A DNA stretch of 64,000 bases, from the NCBI RefSeq assembly GCF_900114995.1, contig NZ_FOUX01000001.1, forward strand, positions 2,170,001 to 2,234,000, written 5' to 3'. Positions 17,629-24,690 of this stretch are shown here, one piece after another. Below the pieces are notes generated by a model. The model made no database searches and was not told the origin of the DNA. It saw nothing but the letters and a program-made list of their open reading frames with translations. Source of the stretch: Chitinophaga sp. YR627. Its GTDB lineage: Bacteria > Bacteroidota > Bacteroidia > Chitinophagales > Chitinophagaceae. The stretch's first letter is position 1. Each line of letters opens with the position of its first letter. A program made the position numbers and the translations under genes.

Positions 17629-18057
17629 GTATCGCTGATAGATAAAATCAAATTCATGCGCAAAATCCTGTTCCGCCTCCTCTTCTGTTTTACCTGTGGC
17701 AACGATCCCCAGCATATCGTTTTCTATCATAACATACTTGTCCTCCTGGCTTAGCTTAGAAGGCAGCACAGAATAAAGAGAATAAATTCTTTGGCTTGAT
17801 ACGATAGTATCTGGTGAATAAGATAACATAGCGGATTTATTCATGTAAAATTCAACAATTTTCGTTGTTTCCTTTTTACCTCTCTTCCTTTCTATTCTTG
17901 CAATACCTGTTTGTACAATATCCTCAGTACAATGTAGCTCAGTTAACTTTAAGCCATTGCCGGGTGGGTTGATGCTGCCAGCCTCCCCTTCCGTACTGAA
18001 CATGATTTCCTTTTCCAGATCAATTGAGGTGTCATGGATGTGTTCTTTCATAAACAT
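17539..18057 (-). CDS. Probable antitoxin (HicB-like) partner
   Basis: 172 residues. The middle segment MIENDMLGIVATGKTEEEAEQDF resembles the strand-turn-helix of HicB-type antitoxins (a short acidic strand, GxTxEEA, then a long helix). The C-terminal helix QMTERIKRIKTLMNAIVKEV is charged. The N-terminal half has no recognised domain. It is upstream of the HicA-like gene on the same strand, the usual or inverted order depending on subfamily. Base composition looks more AT-rich than the flanking genes, consistent with a mobile origin (inference). Confidence 0.55.
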   Translation of the reverse strand: MFMKEHIHDTSIDLEKEIMFSTEGEAGSINPPGNGLKLTELHCTEDIVQTGIARIERKRGKKETTKIVEFYMNKSAMLSYSPDTIVSSQRIYSLYSVLPSKLSQEDKYVMIENDMLGIVATGKTEEEAEQDFAHEFDFIYQRYNQLADDQMTERIKRIKTLMNAIVKEVTEI

Positions 18058-18447
18058 AGTTTTTCTCCGGGATGATTACCTTCATCCCATTTATAAATTT
18101 TTATGCAATTTTTTTATATGCTATAGTGGCAGGAAGCAGCAAAAACTTTATTCTGCAAGCTGCCTGACATTGGAGCAACAACAATACATTAAGGCTGAGA
18201 TAACGATGCAAACTAATAGTCATTTAGACTATTTACGTCTCTTCTAATCATGCTGATTGTGAGAAAATCATAAAAGAGCGTAAAACCGAAAGAAAAGAAC
18301 ACTTCGTTAGGAAAGAGTGTCTGTTTTGGGAAGTAACGTGTTGGTTATTCCGTTACCTTTTACAAATCTATAATAAACATCAACAAGTTAACACATAATT
18401 TCATACAAAATACACCGGGAGACAAAAAAATCTCCCGGTATTTATTT
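18058..18447. other. 390-bp AT-rich intergenic region
   Basis: It holds the probable promoter region of the toxin-antitoxin pair at its left and the metZ terminator hairpin at its right (18414-18439). I see no convincing gene or RNA here; a plus-strand open frame at 17957-18247 overlaps the antitoxin gene antisense and looks spurious. Confidence 0.5.
18414..18439 (-). terminator. Terminator of metZ
   Basis: ACCGGGAGA (18414-18422) and TCTCCCGGT (18431-18439) are perfect complements with an 8-base loop, just past the metZ stop. The downstream minus-strand sequence is T-rich. Confidence 0.75.
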
Positions 18448-19629
18448 TTATTTACTTTGTTCTAGTGCCTGCAGGATATCTTCCAGTATATCCTGTGCGT
18501 TTTCCAGTCCGACAGAAATACGGATCATACCCGGTGTAATACCCACCTGTGCGCGTTCTGCATCGGTCAGCTTTGCATGCGTAGTGCTGGCCGGATGGGA
18601 AGCGATACTTCTGCTATCACCCAGATTGGCGGTCAGCGTCAGCATCTTCAGTGCATCGAGGAAACGGGTACCGCTTTGCAGACCGCCTTTCAGTTCGAAG
18701 CAAACGATACCACCACCTGCACTCATCTGTTTTTTCGCGATAGCGTGCTGTGGATGACTTTCCAGCATCGGGTATTTCACCCAGCTGATATGCGGGTTGT
18801 TTTCCAGTGCTTTTGCCAGTGCCAGTGCGCTTTCAGAATGGCGGGCCATACGGATATGCAGGGTTTCCAGACTTTTGCTGAGTACCCATGCATTGAACGG
18901 CGACATCGCCGGACCAGTGCTGCGGCAGAAGGTATGTACCTCTTTGATCAGGTCTTTACGGCCTACTACAACACCTCCCAGTACGCGTCCCTGTCCGTCC
19001 ATCCATTTGGTGGCAGAGTGGGTCACGATATGCGCGCCTGTTTCGATAGGACGTTGCAGTACCGGTGTAGCGAAGCAGTTATCAACGTTGAGGATGACAT
19101 TGTGCTTGTTGGCGATAGCCGCCAGCACGCTCAGGTCAACGATCTCCAGTCCCGGATTGGAAGGTGTTTCCACGAAGATCATCTTTGTATTTGGCTTGAT
19201 CAGTGCTTCAACGGTTTCCGGCTTGTTGATATCAAAATAGCTGTATTCGATACCCCATTTAGGGAGGAACTTTGTGATAATGGTATGCGTAGAACCAAAG
19301 ATAGAGCTGGCTGACACCAGGTGATCGCCGGCATTCATCAGCGCCATAAAGCTGGCAAATACCGCGCTCATACCAGAAGCAGTAGCGAATCCGGCTTCTG
19401 CACCTTCCAGGGCGCATACTTTCTGTACGAATTCATCTACGTTCGGGTTGCTGAAACGGGTATAGATATTATTATCCGTTTCATCTGCGAAGGTAGCACG
19501 CATCTCTTCCGCGCTGTCATAAGTAAAGCTGGAAGTAAGGAACAAAGGCGTGGAATGCTCCATCTGCCACGTCTTTTCTGTCTGAATCCTTACTGCATTG
19601 GTTTCCGGCCGGTATTGGTCTTTCTCCAT
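18448..19629 (-). CDS. metZ: PLP-dependent O-acyl-homoserine sulfhydrylase (MetZ-like)
   Basis: 393 residues, Cys/Met-metabolism PLP-enzyme family. It would convert an activated homoserine ester plus sulfide to homocysteine. The PLP-binding lysine is in HSATKWMDGQGRVLGG; IYTRFSNPNVDEF and ASGMSAVFASFMALMNAGDH are typical of MetZ. It lies 35 bp after an OsmC-like gene on the same strand and is divergent from metX, which makes the ester. Cystathionine gamma-synthase is an alternative assignment within the same family; the MetX partner and IYTRFSNP motif favour direct sulfhydrylation. Confidence 0.85.
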   Translation of the reverse strand: MEKDQYRPETNAVRIQTEKTWQMEHSTPLFLTSSFTYDSAEEMRATFADETDNNIYTRFSNPNVDEFVQKVCALEGAEAGFATASGMSAVFASFMALMNAGDHLVSASSIFGSTHTIITKFLPKWGIEYSYFDINKPETVEALIKPNTKMIFVETPSNPGLEIVDLSVLAAIANKHNVILNVDNCFATPVLQRPIETGAHIVTHSATKWMDGQGRVLGGVVVGRKDLIKEVHTFCRSTGPAMSPFNAWVLSKSLETLHIRMARHSESALALAKALENNPHISWVKYPMLESHPQHAIAKKQMSAGGGIVCFELKGGLQSGTRFLDALKMLTLTANLGDSRSIASHPASTTHAKLTDAERAQVGITPGMIRISVGLENAQDILEDILQALEQSK

Positions 19630-19664
19630 CGGTATATACTAATATAATGGTATGTAAAATGAAA

Positions 19665-20084
19665 TTAACCGTTCACCCTTGTTTCCCAGGTGAGGTCACC
19701 ACCTGCCCTGCGCAGGGTTTCCGCTACAGAACAGTATTTGGTCATGGACAGTTCTACTGCGCGTGCAGCTTTATCAGGATCGATGTCTCCGCTGAGATGA
19801 AATATTATGTGCACTTTTTCCCAGATAGAAGGCTCTTTGCCCTTTTCTCTTTCCCCGTCAATCTCGATACGGAAATCAGTAAGTTCCTGGCGTTGCTTCT
19901 TCAGGATCATGGCAACGTCAATAGCTGAACAACCTCCGAGGCCCATCAGGAGCATCTGCATAGGTCTTACGCCATTATTTTTGCCTCCATTTTCCACGGA
20001 AGAATCCATCTGCACTGTGTGTCCGCCTTCATCAACCGCTTCCATATTGAACGCATCATCTAATCTCTTGAGTGATATCTTCAT
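19665..20084 (-). CDS. OsmC/YhfA-family protein
   Basis: 139 residues. OsmC-family proteins are thiol peroxidases or related redox proteins. The two conserved Cys are visible in GLGGCSAIDVAM and TKYCSVAETL. The N-terminus starts directly with a beta-strand, as in YhfA-type members. It is the first gene of an osmC-metZ operon, divergent from metX, so a role linked to sulfur or organic peroxide stress is plausible (inference). Confidence 0.9.
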   Translation of the reverse strand: MKISLKRLDDAFNMEAVDEGGHTVQMDSSVENGGKNNGVRPMQMLLMGLGGCSAIDVAMILKKQRQELTDFRIEIDGEREKGKEPSIWEKVHIIFHLSGDIDPDKAARAVELSMTKYCSVAETLRRAGGDLTWETRVNG

Positions 20085-20103
20085 TGTATCTAAATTATAT
20101 CTC

Positions 20104-20135
20104 CAAAGATAACTAGTACGCAGGCAAATCCCAAA
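20104..20135 (-). promoter_or_regulatory. Full Bacteroidota promoter of the osmC-metZ operon
   Basis: On the minus strand TTTG (20132-20135), a 20-bp spacer, then TATCTTTG (20104-20111). This fits the known TTTG / TAnnTTTG consensus and is the best promoter match I found in the window. Confidence 0.75.
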
Positions 20136-20180
20136 TGCCCCTTTGTACCAAAGTCATTATGCATTAAGCATTTTTTAACT

Positions 20181-20188
20181 TAGCTTTG
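20181..20188 (+). promoter_or_regulatory. -7 promoter element (TAGCTTTG) of metX
   Basis: Exact TAnnTTTG match. A TTG codon at 20186 lies within it, which excludes that codon as the metX start and favours the TTG at 20210. Confidence 0.55.
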
Positions 20189-20209
20189 CCCCCAAATTTT
20201 TCAGGGGCA

Positions 20210-21232
20210 TTGACAGCAAAGAACTTCTATAGCAACCAGGCGTTTACCTTGGAATCCGGTGCAGTATTGCCGGAGCTCCACATTGCTTATCATACTTATG
20301 GTACCCTCAACAGTACGGGAGATAACGTGGTTTGGATCTGTCACGCCCTGACAGCCAATTCTGACGTGATGGACTGGTGGAAAGGCCTGATTGCTGAAGG
20401 GCATGCCATTGATCCGGACCGTGATTTTATCGTGTGCGCCAATATCCTTGGCTCCTGCTATGGTACTTCCGGTCCGCTGTCCAATAATCCTGTCAGCGGT
20501 CAGCCTTACTTTCACTCCTTCCCTCATATCACTATCCGGGATATGGTCAGTGCGCATGTAAAACTGCGTGAGTACCTGGGCATCCGCCAGGTAAGACTGC
20601 TTGTGGGAGGTTCTATGGGCGGTTACCAGACCCTCGAATGGGCTTTACTGGAGCCAGCCGTTATCCAGCGTGTCTGCCTGCTTTGTACCGGTGCGTCAGA
20701 AAGCGCCTGGAGCATTGCCATCCATACGGCCCAGCGTCTCGCCATACAGGCTGATCAGACCTGGCAGGAAGATTCCTATGCCGCTGGTGCACAGGGTCTT
20801 AAAGCTGCCCGCGCCATTGGCATGCTAACCTACCGCAATTACCAGACCTTTGTACGGGCACAGACAGACCCTGATAATGAAAAAACCGACCATTTCCGGG
20901 CTTCTTCCTATATCGAATACCAGGGCGATAAACTGGTAAAGCGTTTTAATGCACAGTCCTACTGGCTGCTCAGTAAAGCGATGGACAGCCACAATATCTC
21001 CCGTGGCCGCAATACCGACCTTGCCGGTGCGCTGGCACTCATCTCCCAGCCTGCCCTCATCATCGGTATCACCAGCGATATATTGTGTCCGCCGGAAGAA
21101 CAGTTATTCCTCTCACAACACATCCCCCAGGCCACCTATCACGAGATAGACTCTACGTATGGTCATGATGGCTTTCTGATCGAATTTGAAAAGATCAATA
21201 AACTGATGATCTCCTGGAGTGAGAACAATTAA
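20210..21232 (+). CDS. metX: Homoserine O-acyltransferase (MetX-like)
   Basis: About 340 residues. It transfers an acyl group from acyl-CoA to homoserine, the first committed step to methionine. Alpha/beta-hydrolase fold: oxyanion region CHALTAN, nucleophile Ser in GGSMGGYQTLEW, catalytic Asp in TSDILCPPEEQ, His in YGHDGFLIE. There is no in-frame ATG near the N-terminus. I chose TTG at 20210 (M-TAKNFYSNQ) because the alternative TTG at 20186 overlaps the -7 element. It is slightly short compared with typical MetX. Whether acetyl or succinyl is used cannot be told from this reading. Confidence 0.88.
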   Translation: MTAKNFYSNQAFTLESGAVLPELHIAYHTYGTLNSTGDNVVWICHALTANSDVMDWWKGLIAEGHAIDPDRDFIVCANILGSCYGTSGPLSNNPVSGQPYFHSFPHITIRDMVSAHVKLREYLGIRQVRLLVGGSMGGYQTLEWALLEPAVIQRVCLLCTGASESAWSIAIHTAQRLAIQADQTWQEDSYAAGAQGLKAARAIGMLTYRNYQTFVRAQTDPDNEKTDHFRASSYIEYQGDKLVKRFNAQSYWLLSKAMDSHNISRGRNTDLAGALALISQPALIIGITSDILCPPEEQLFLSQHIPQATYHEIDSTYGHDGFLIEFEKINKLMISWSENN

Positions 21233-21260
21233 GCTTTAAAAATCAGGAATGAAAATATTG

Positions 21261-21293
21261 AGGTCGTCTCTGTTCGGGATGACCTTTTCTTTT
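21261..21293 (+). terminator. Terminator of metX
   Basis: AGGTCGTC (21261-21268) pairs with GATGACCT (21278-21285) through one G-U, followed by a TTTTCTTTT tail. Confidence 0.75.
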
Positions 21294-21484
21294 ATCGGTC
21301 TGTTCCAATGTCTTACTGATTGCTGAGGATTGGCAGACATATCATTCTTTTGATGAACCTCATACATCATAGATCAGTTTGCTATACCTAAAACGATCTT
21401 TTTCTGAAAATGGCCATCCAAAATCCTTATCAGGCGTGCATTCAGGCATCATCTCTTCGATTAAACCGTCTTAATCCCGTATCT

Positions 21485-21526
21485 ACGCCGTTAGTGGTCC
21501 GTTCATGAACGAAGCACTAACGGCGT
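21485..21526. repeat. 42-bp nested palindrome
   Basis: Perfect 12-bp arms (21485-21496 and 21515-21526) flank a second perfect 12-bp palindrome CGTTCATGAACG (21500-21511), separated on each side by three unpaired bases. No T-run follows, so it is not a standard terminator. It could be a dimer-of-dimers binding site or a cruciform-forming element. Confidence 0.75.
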
Positions 21527-21631
21527 AATAAAGGCATAATGACGTTATAATACGGAACACCAAATGAATCTCCACCGACCTGCCCCAACGCACAAAAACT
21601 TAACACAAAAACCTTCAAAAAGCCCGTCAGG

Positions 21632-21646
21632 TGCATATTATATGCA
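21632..21646. repeat. 15-bp palindrome
   Basis: TGCATAT-T-ATATGCA, perfectly symmetric, 36 bp before the phased repeats. Possible regulator site; function unknown. Confidence 0.4.
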
Positions 21647-21681
21647 TTCGTAACACTTATATTGTATAGCCGTCTGAAGCG

Positions 21682-21719
21682 TTAAAATCCCATTAAAATG
21701 GGCTTAAAGTTCCTTAAGA
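21682..21719 (+). promoter_or_regulatory. Four phased TTAA half-sites before the efflux locus
   Basis: TTAAAA, TTAAAA, TTAAAG and TTAAGA begin at 21682, 21693, 21704 and 21714, spaced 11, 11 and 10 bp. This matches the array at 11057-11100, including a shared TTAAAG..TCC..TTAAG core. It ends 27 bp before a -7 element, a suitable place for an activator. Confidence 0.6.
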
Positions 21720-21745
21720 CAATAACTATTATACATACGCCAATC

Positions 21746-21753
21746 TATATTTG
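21746..21753 (+). promoter_or_regulatory. -7 promoter element (TATATTTG) of the efflux locus
   Basis: Exact TAnnTTTG match 14 bp before the ATG at 21767. No -33 TTTG is found at the normal distance, consistent with dependence on an activator bound to the phased repeats. The leader would be very short. Confidence 0.5.
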
Positions 21754-21766
21754 TATTGTTAATACT

Positions 21767-22138
21767 ATGACAAGGTTTTTTGCATACATATTACTCTTCA
21801 TTCACGTCAACACGACGATGTTCGTTCCGGTAACGGACGAGAAAGACGTATATGATGCATGCGGCCGTCAGATCAATGATATTAATACCTTCCTCGGACT
21901 GATCGATCAGATCATCCTGGGAAATACAGAAATCACTACGCAGGACGAAGATGATGACCTTGCACACTATTTCACCGGTAGTTCCGGCGTAACCTGTTAC
22001 GTCTCCAATATCCAGGAAATAGTATTGACAAGAGATGAGCCAACCACGGCTGATCTTGCAGTCGCTTACCCCCCGTCAGAAGTGCAGAAGATCAGCACTA
22101 TCGCCTACGATATCCTCACTCCGCCTCCAGAGGCCTGA
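21767..22138 (+). CDS. Small exported protein preceding the metal-efflux genes, unknown
   Basis: 123 residues from the ATG at 21767; an in-frame ATG at 21698 lies inside the phased repeats and is rejected. A hydrophobic N-terminus (about 4-20) may be a signal peptide or anchor. The rest is acidic (TQDEDDD) with two Cys (DACGRQ, VTCYVS) and no His-rich stretch. Proteins of this size often precede cation efflux genes in Bacteroidota, but I do not recognise a family. It is 141 bp upstream of the outer-membrane component gene and probably in the same transcript. Confidence 0.6.
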   Translation: MTRFFAYILLFIHVNTTMFVPVTDEKDVYDACGRQINDINTFLGLIDQIILGNTEITTQDEDDDLAHYFTGSSGVTCYVSNIQEIVLTRDEPTTADLAVAYPPSEVQKISTIAYDILTPPPEA

Positions 22139-22279
22139 CCGACATACCATTCTATAGATCTCTCATTATGCGAGCACGTTAGACAACTATAACCGGTTGA
22201 CTGACAGAACCTTTTTGTGCCTGTATTGTTGATCTTTTCACGTACCCTCTTTTTGTAAAATATTATTTAAACGAATCAA

Positions 22280-23581
22280 ATGTCTAGTAAGGACGCGCGC
22301 ATAGCCATGTTCTGCCGGATACTTCTCTGCTGTGTCCTGTTATTGACCGTAAAATCGTCAGTACAGGCCCAGGATACCCTGCACATTACCCTCCAGGACG
22401 CAGAAAAACAGTTTCTTGATAAGAACCTGCAACTGCTGGCGGAAAAATACAATGTATCCATCGCACAGGCGGAAATCATCCAGGCAAAACTTTATAACAA
22501 TCCTAATCTTACCCTCAGCGGTAACCTTTACAATCCGGATAGAAAGAAATTCTTTGATGTCAGCAACCAATATGGCCAGTATGAAGTGGGCATCCAGCAG
22601 CTGATATCGCTTGCAGGTAAAAGAAATAAACAGGTACAGCTGGCCCGTACCAATGCCAGCATGGCGGAAAACGCCTTTTTTGACCTGCTGCGCACACTGC
22701 GTTTCACACTCCGCAGTAATTTCTATCAGGCCTATTATCTGCAAAACTCCATGAAAGCCTATGAAGAACAGATCTCTTCCCTGGCCAGAATGGACGCCAC
22801 TTATAAAGACCTGCAACAGAAAGGACTCGTGACACTGAAAGACGCCGTACGACTGCGCTCATTATTATATAGCCTGCGTGCAGACCGTACCAGTATGCAG
22901 AACCAGCTGAATGACCTGCAGTCGGAAATACAGCTGCTGCTGCAGAACAACCATGCATGGTTTGTATTAGATATGCCGGAAGATGCGATAACAGGTATTC
23001 CGGAGATCAGACAGACCAGCCTGCAAAGCCTCGTAGACAGTGCTTATGCCAACAGACAGGACCTGCAACTCGCACAGAACAATCTTCGCTATAACCAGCA
23101 GAACTATAACCTGCAAAAAGCCATGGCAGTACCCGATCTTACACTGGGCGCCAACTTTGATAAACGCGGTAGTTTCGTGGACAATGCAACCTTTTTGAAC
23201 GTCGGTATCGACCTTCCCTTCTTTAACCGCAACCAGGGCAATATCAAAGCTGCCAGGTATAGCATGGACCAGACCAAACTGCTCGTACAACAGCAGACAC
23301 AGGCTGTAGAAAATGAAGTGCAGACGGCATATGCGAAAGCCATCAATACAGATAAAATGCTGGAAACCGTTGATCCGGCATTCCGTAGCCAGTTTGAGCA
23401 ATTGCTGCAGGCCATCACAGATAATTTCCTGAAAAAGAATATCAGTCTGCTTGAACTGACAGACTTCTATGATTCCTATAAGGAAAATATGCTCCAGCTC
23501 AATCAGCTGCAGAACGCCCGGATGCAGGCAATAGAAACGCTCAACTTCGCAGTGGGCAAAACCTTGTTCAATAACAAATAA
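22280..23581 (+). CDS. Outer-membrane efflux protein (CzcC/CusC, TolC family)
   Basis: 433 residues. It forms the outer-membrane channel of the tripartite metal pump. A signal peptide ends near VQAQ, so it is not a lipoprotein. Two OEP repeats are visible (about 35-225 and 245-430) with long alpha-helical Gln/Asn-rich segments. The family's usual length is 400-450. An internal ATG at 22307 would shorten the signal peptide's n-region. It is followed 15 bp later by the adaptor gene. Confidence 0.92.
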   Translation: MSSKDARIAMFCRILLCCVLLLTVKSSVQAQDTLHITLQDAEKQFLDKNLQLLAEKYNVSIAQAEIIQAKLYNNPNLTLSGNLYNPDRKKFFDVSNQYGQYEVGIQQLISLAGKRNKQVQLARTNASMAENAFFDLLRTLRFTLRSNFYQAYYLQNSMKAYEEQISSLARMDATYKDLQQKGLVTLKDAVRLRSLLYSLRADRTSMQNQLNDLQSEIQLLLQNNHAWFVLDMPEDAITGIPEIRQTSLQSLVDSAYANRQDLQLAQNNLRYNQQNYNLQKAMAVPDLTLGANFDKRGSFVDNATFLNVGIDLPFFNRNQGNIKAARYSMDQTKLLVQQQTQAVENEVQTAYAKAINTDKMLETVDPAFRSQFEQLLQAITDNFLKKNISLLELTDFYDSYKENMLQLNQLQNARMQAIETLNFAVGKTLFNNK

Positions 23582-23596
23582 TAATTGAAACCAGTC

Positions 23597-24676
23597 ATGA
23601 AATCTTTCGCTATATACCTTCTGCCTCTCGCTTTCGCAGGCACGCTCGCTTCCTGCGGCGCTCATAAAACAGAAAGCAAAAAAGACGAGCCCGCCGTATC
23701 TGATAGTCTGATCAAAAACGTGGAAACAGCCGCGGCAAAAATGGAAGAACCTTCAGAGTCTATCAAACTCAATGGGAAGATCCAGCCAGACGAAAGCAAA
23801 CAATCAAAAGTCTTTGCACTCGTAAGTGGTAAAATAAAAAGTGTACAGGTGGAACTGGGCGACTATGTAAAACAGGGTCAGGTACTGGCAGTATTACAGA
23901 GTGCTGAAGTAGCTGGCATCACCAACGATGTGTCCATCGCAGAATCCAGTCTGGAGATGGCGAAAAAGAACGTCGAAACACAGAAATCCCTGTTTGAAGG
24001 GAATCTGGCTACGCAACAGGATTATCTCTCTGCACAGATAGAATACAAAAAAGCACAGTCAGAACTGAACAGAGCACGTCAGGTAGCCAACATCAGCGGC
24101 GGCAACAGTGCTGCTTATGCACTGAAAGCGCCGATCAGCGGTTATGTGATCGAGAAGAACATCACCGGCAACTCTGAAGTACGTCAGGATAACAGCAACA
24201 GCCTCTTTACCGTAGCTGATCTGTCTACCGTATGGATCATTGCAAATGTATATGAATCTGATATTGCCAATATACGTTTAGGCGATGAAGTGAGAGTAAA
24301 AACCCTCGCCAATCCTGAGAAGGAATACCTGGGTAAAATAGATAAAGTATACAACGTACTGGACCCGGCCAACCGTACCATGCAGGTACGTATCAGCATG
24401 CCAAACGCGAACGGCGAACTGAAACCGGAGATGTTTGCAACAGTTAAAGTAAGCGCCAAATCTACCGGTGCAGTACTTAGCATTCCTGCAAAGGCCATCG
24501 TGATGGACAACAGCAAACAGTATGTTGTAGTAAAGAAAACCAACAAGCTGGAGATAAAGCCAATCAGCCTGTTGCGCAGAATTGAGGACCGTGCATTCAT
24601 CTCCGGTCTGGAAGACGGCGACCAGGTGGTTACCTCCGCACAGGTCTTTATCTACGATGCTCTTAACACTAAATAA
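23597..24676 (+). CDS. RND periplasmic adaptor lipoprotein (CzcB/CusB-like)
   Basis: 359 residues from the ATG at 23597; a TTG at 23585 is in frame but spoils nothing and gains nothing. Lipobox LASCGA. Order: beta-barrel start (SIKLNGKIQPDES), lipoyl half (GKIKSVQVELGDYVKQGQ), alpha-hairpin (about 115-175), second lipoyl half (APISGYVIEKNITGNSEV), barrel (VWIIANVYESDIANI), membrane-proximal domain to the end. This is a complete adaptor and a useful contrast to the shortened one at 11135. No His-rich metal-binding extension. Confidence 0.93.
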   Translation: MKSFAIYLLPLAFAGTLASCGAHKTESKKDEPAVSDSLIKNVETAAAKMEEPSESIKLNGKIQPDESKQSKVFALVSGKIKSVQVELGDYVKQGQVLAVLQSAEVAGITNDVSIAESSLEMAKKNVETQKSLFEGNLATQQDYLSAQIEYKKAQSELNRARQVANISGGNSAAYALKAPISGYVIEKNITGNSEVRQDNSNSLFTVADLSTVWIIANVYESDIANIRLGDEVRVKTLANPEKEYLGKIDKVYNVLDPANRTMQVRISMPNANGELKPEMFATVKVSAKSTGAVLSIPAKAIVMDNSKQYVVVKKTNKLEIKPISLLRRIEDRAFISGLEDGDQVVTSAQVFIYDALNTK

Positions 24677-24690
24677 TCAGGCAGAATCTT

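Larger units (their letters stand above)
21294..21681. other. Non-coding region between metX and the metal-efflux locus
   Basis: I see no gene. It contains a 42-bp near-perfect palindrome (21485-21526), a 15-bp palindrome (21632-21646), and leads into the phased repeats at 21682. Short complementary CCGTAT and ATACGG segments (about 21478 and 21550) enclose the large palindrome. Confidence 0.6.

Noticed and set aside
20186..20209. TTG at 20186 as metX start
   Set aside because: It lies within the exact -7 element TAGCTTTG (20181-20188).
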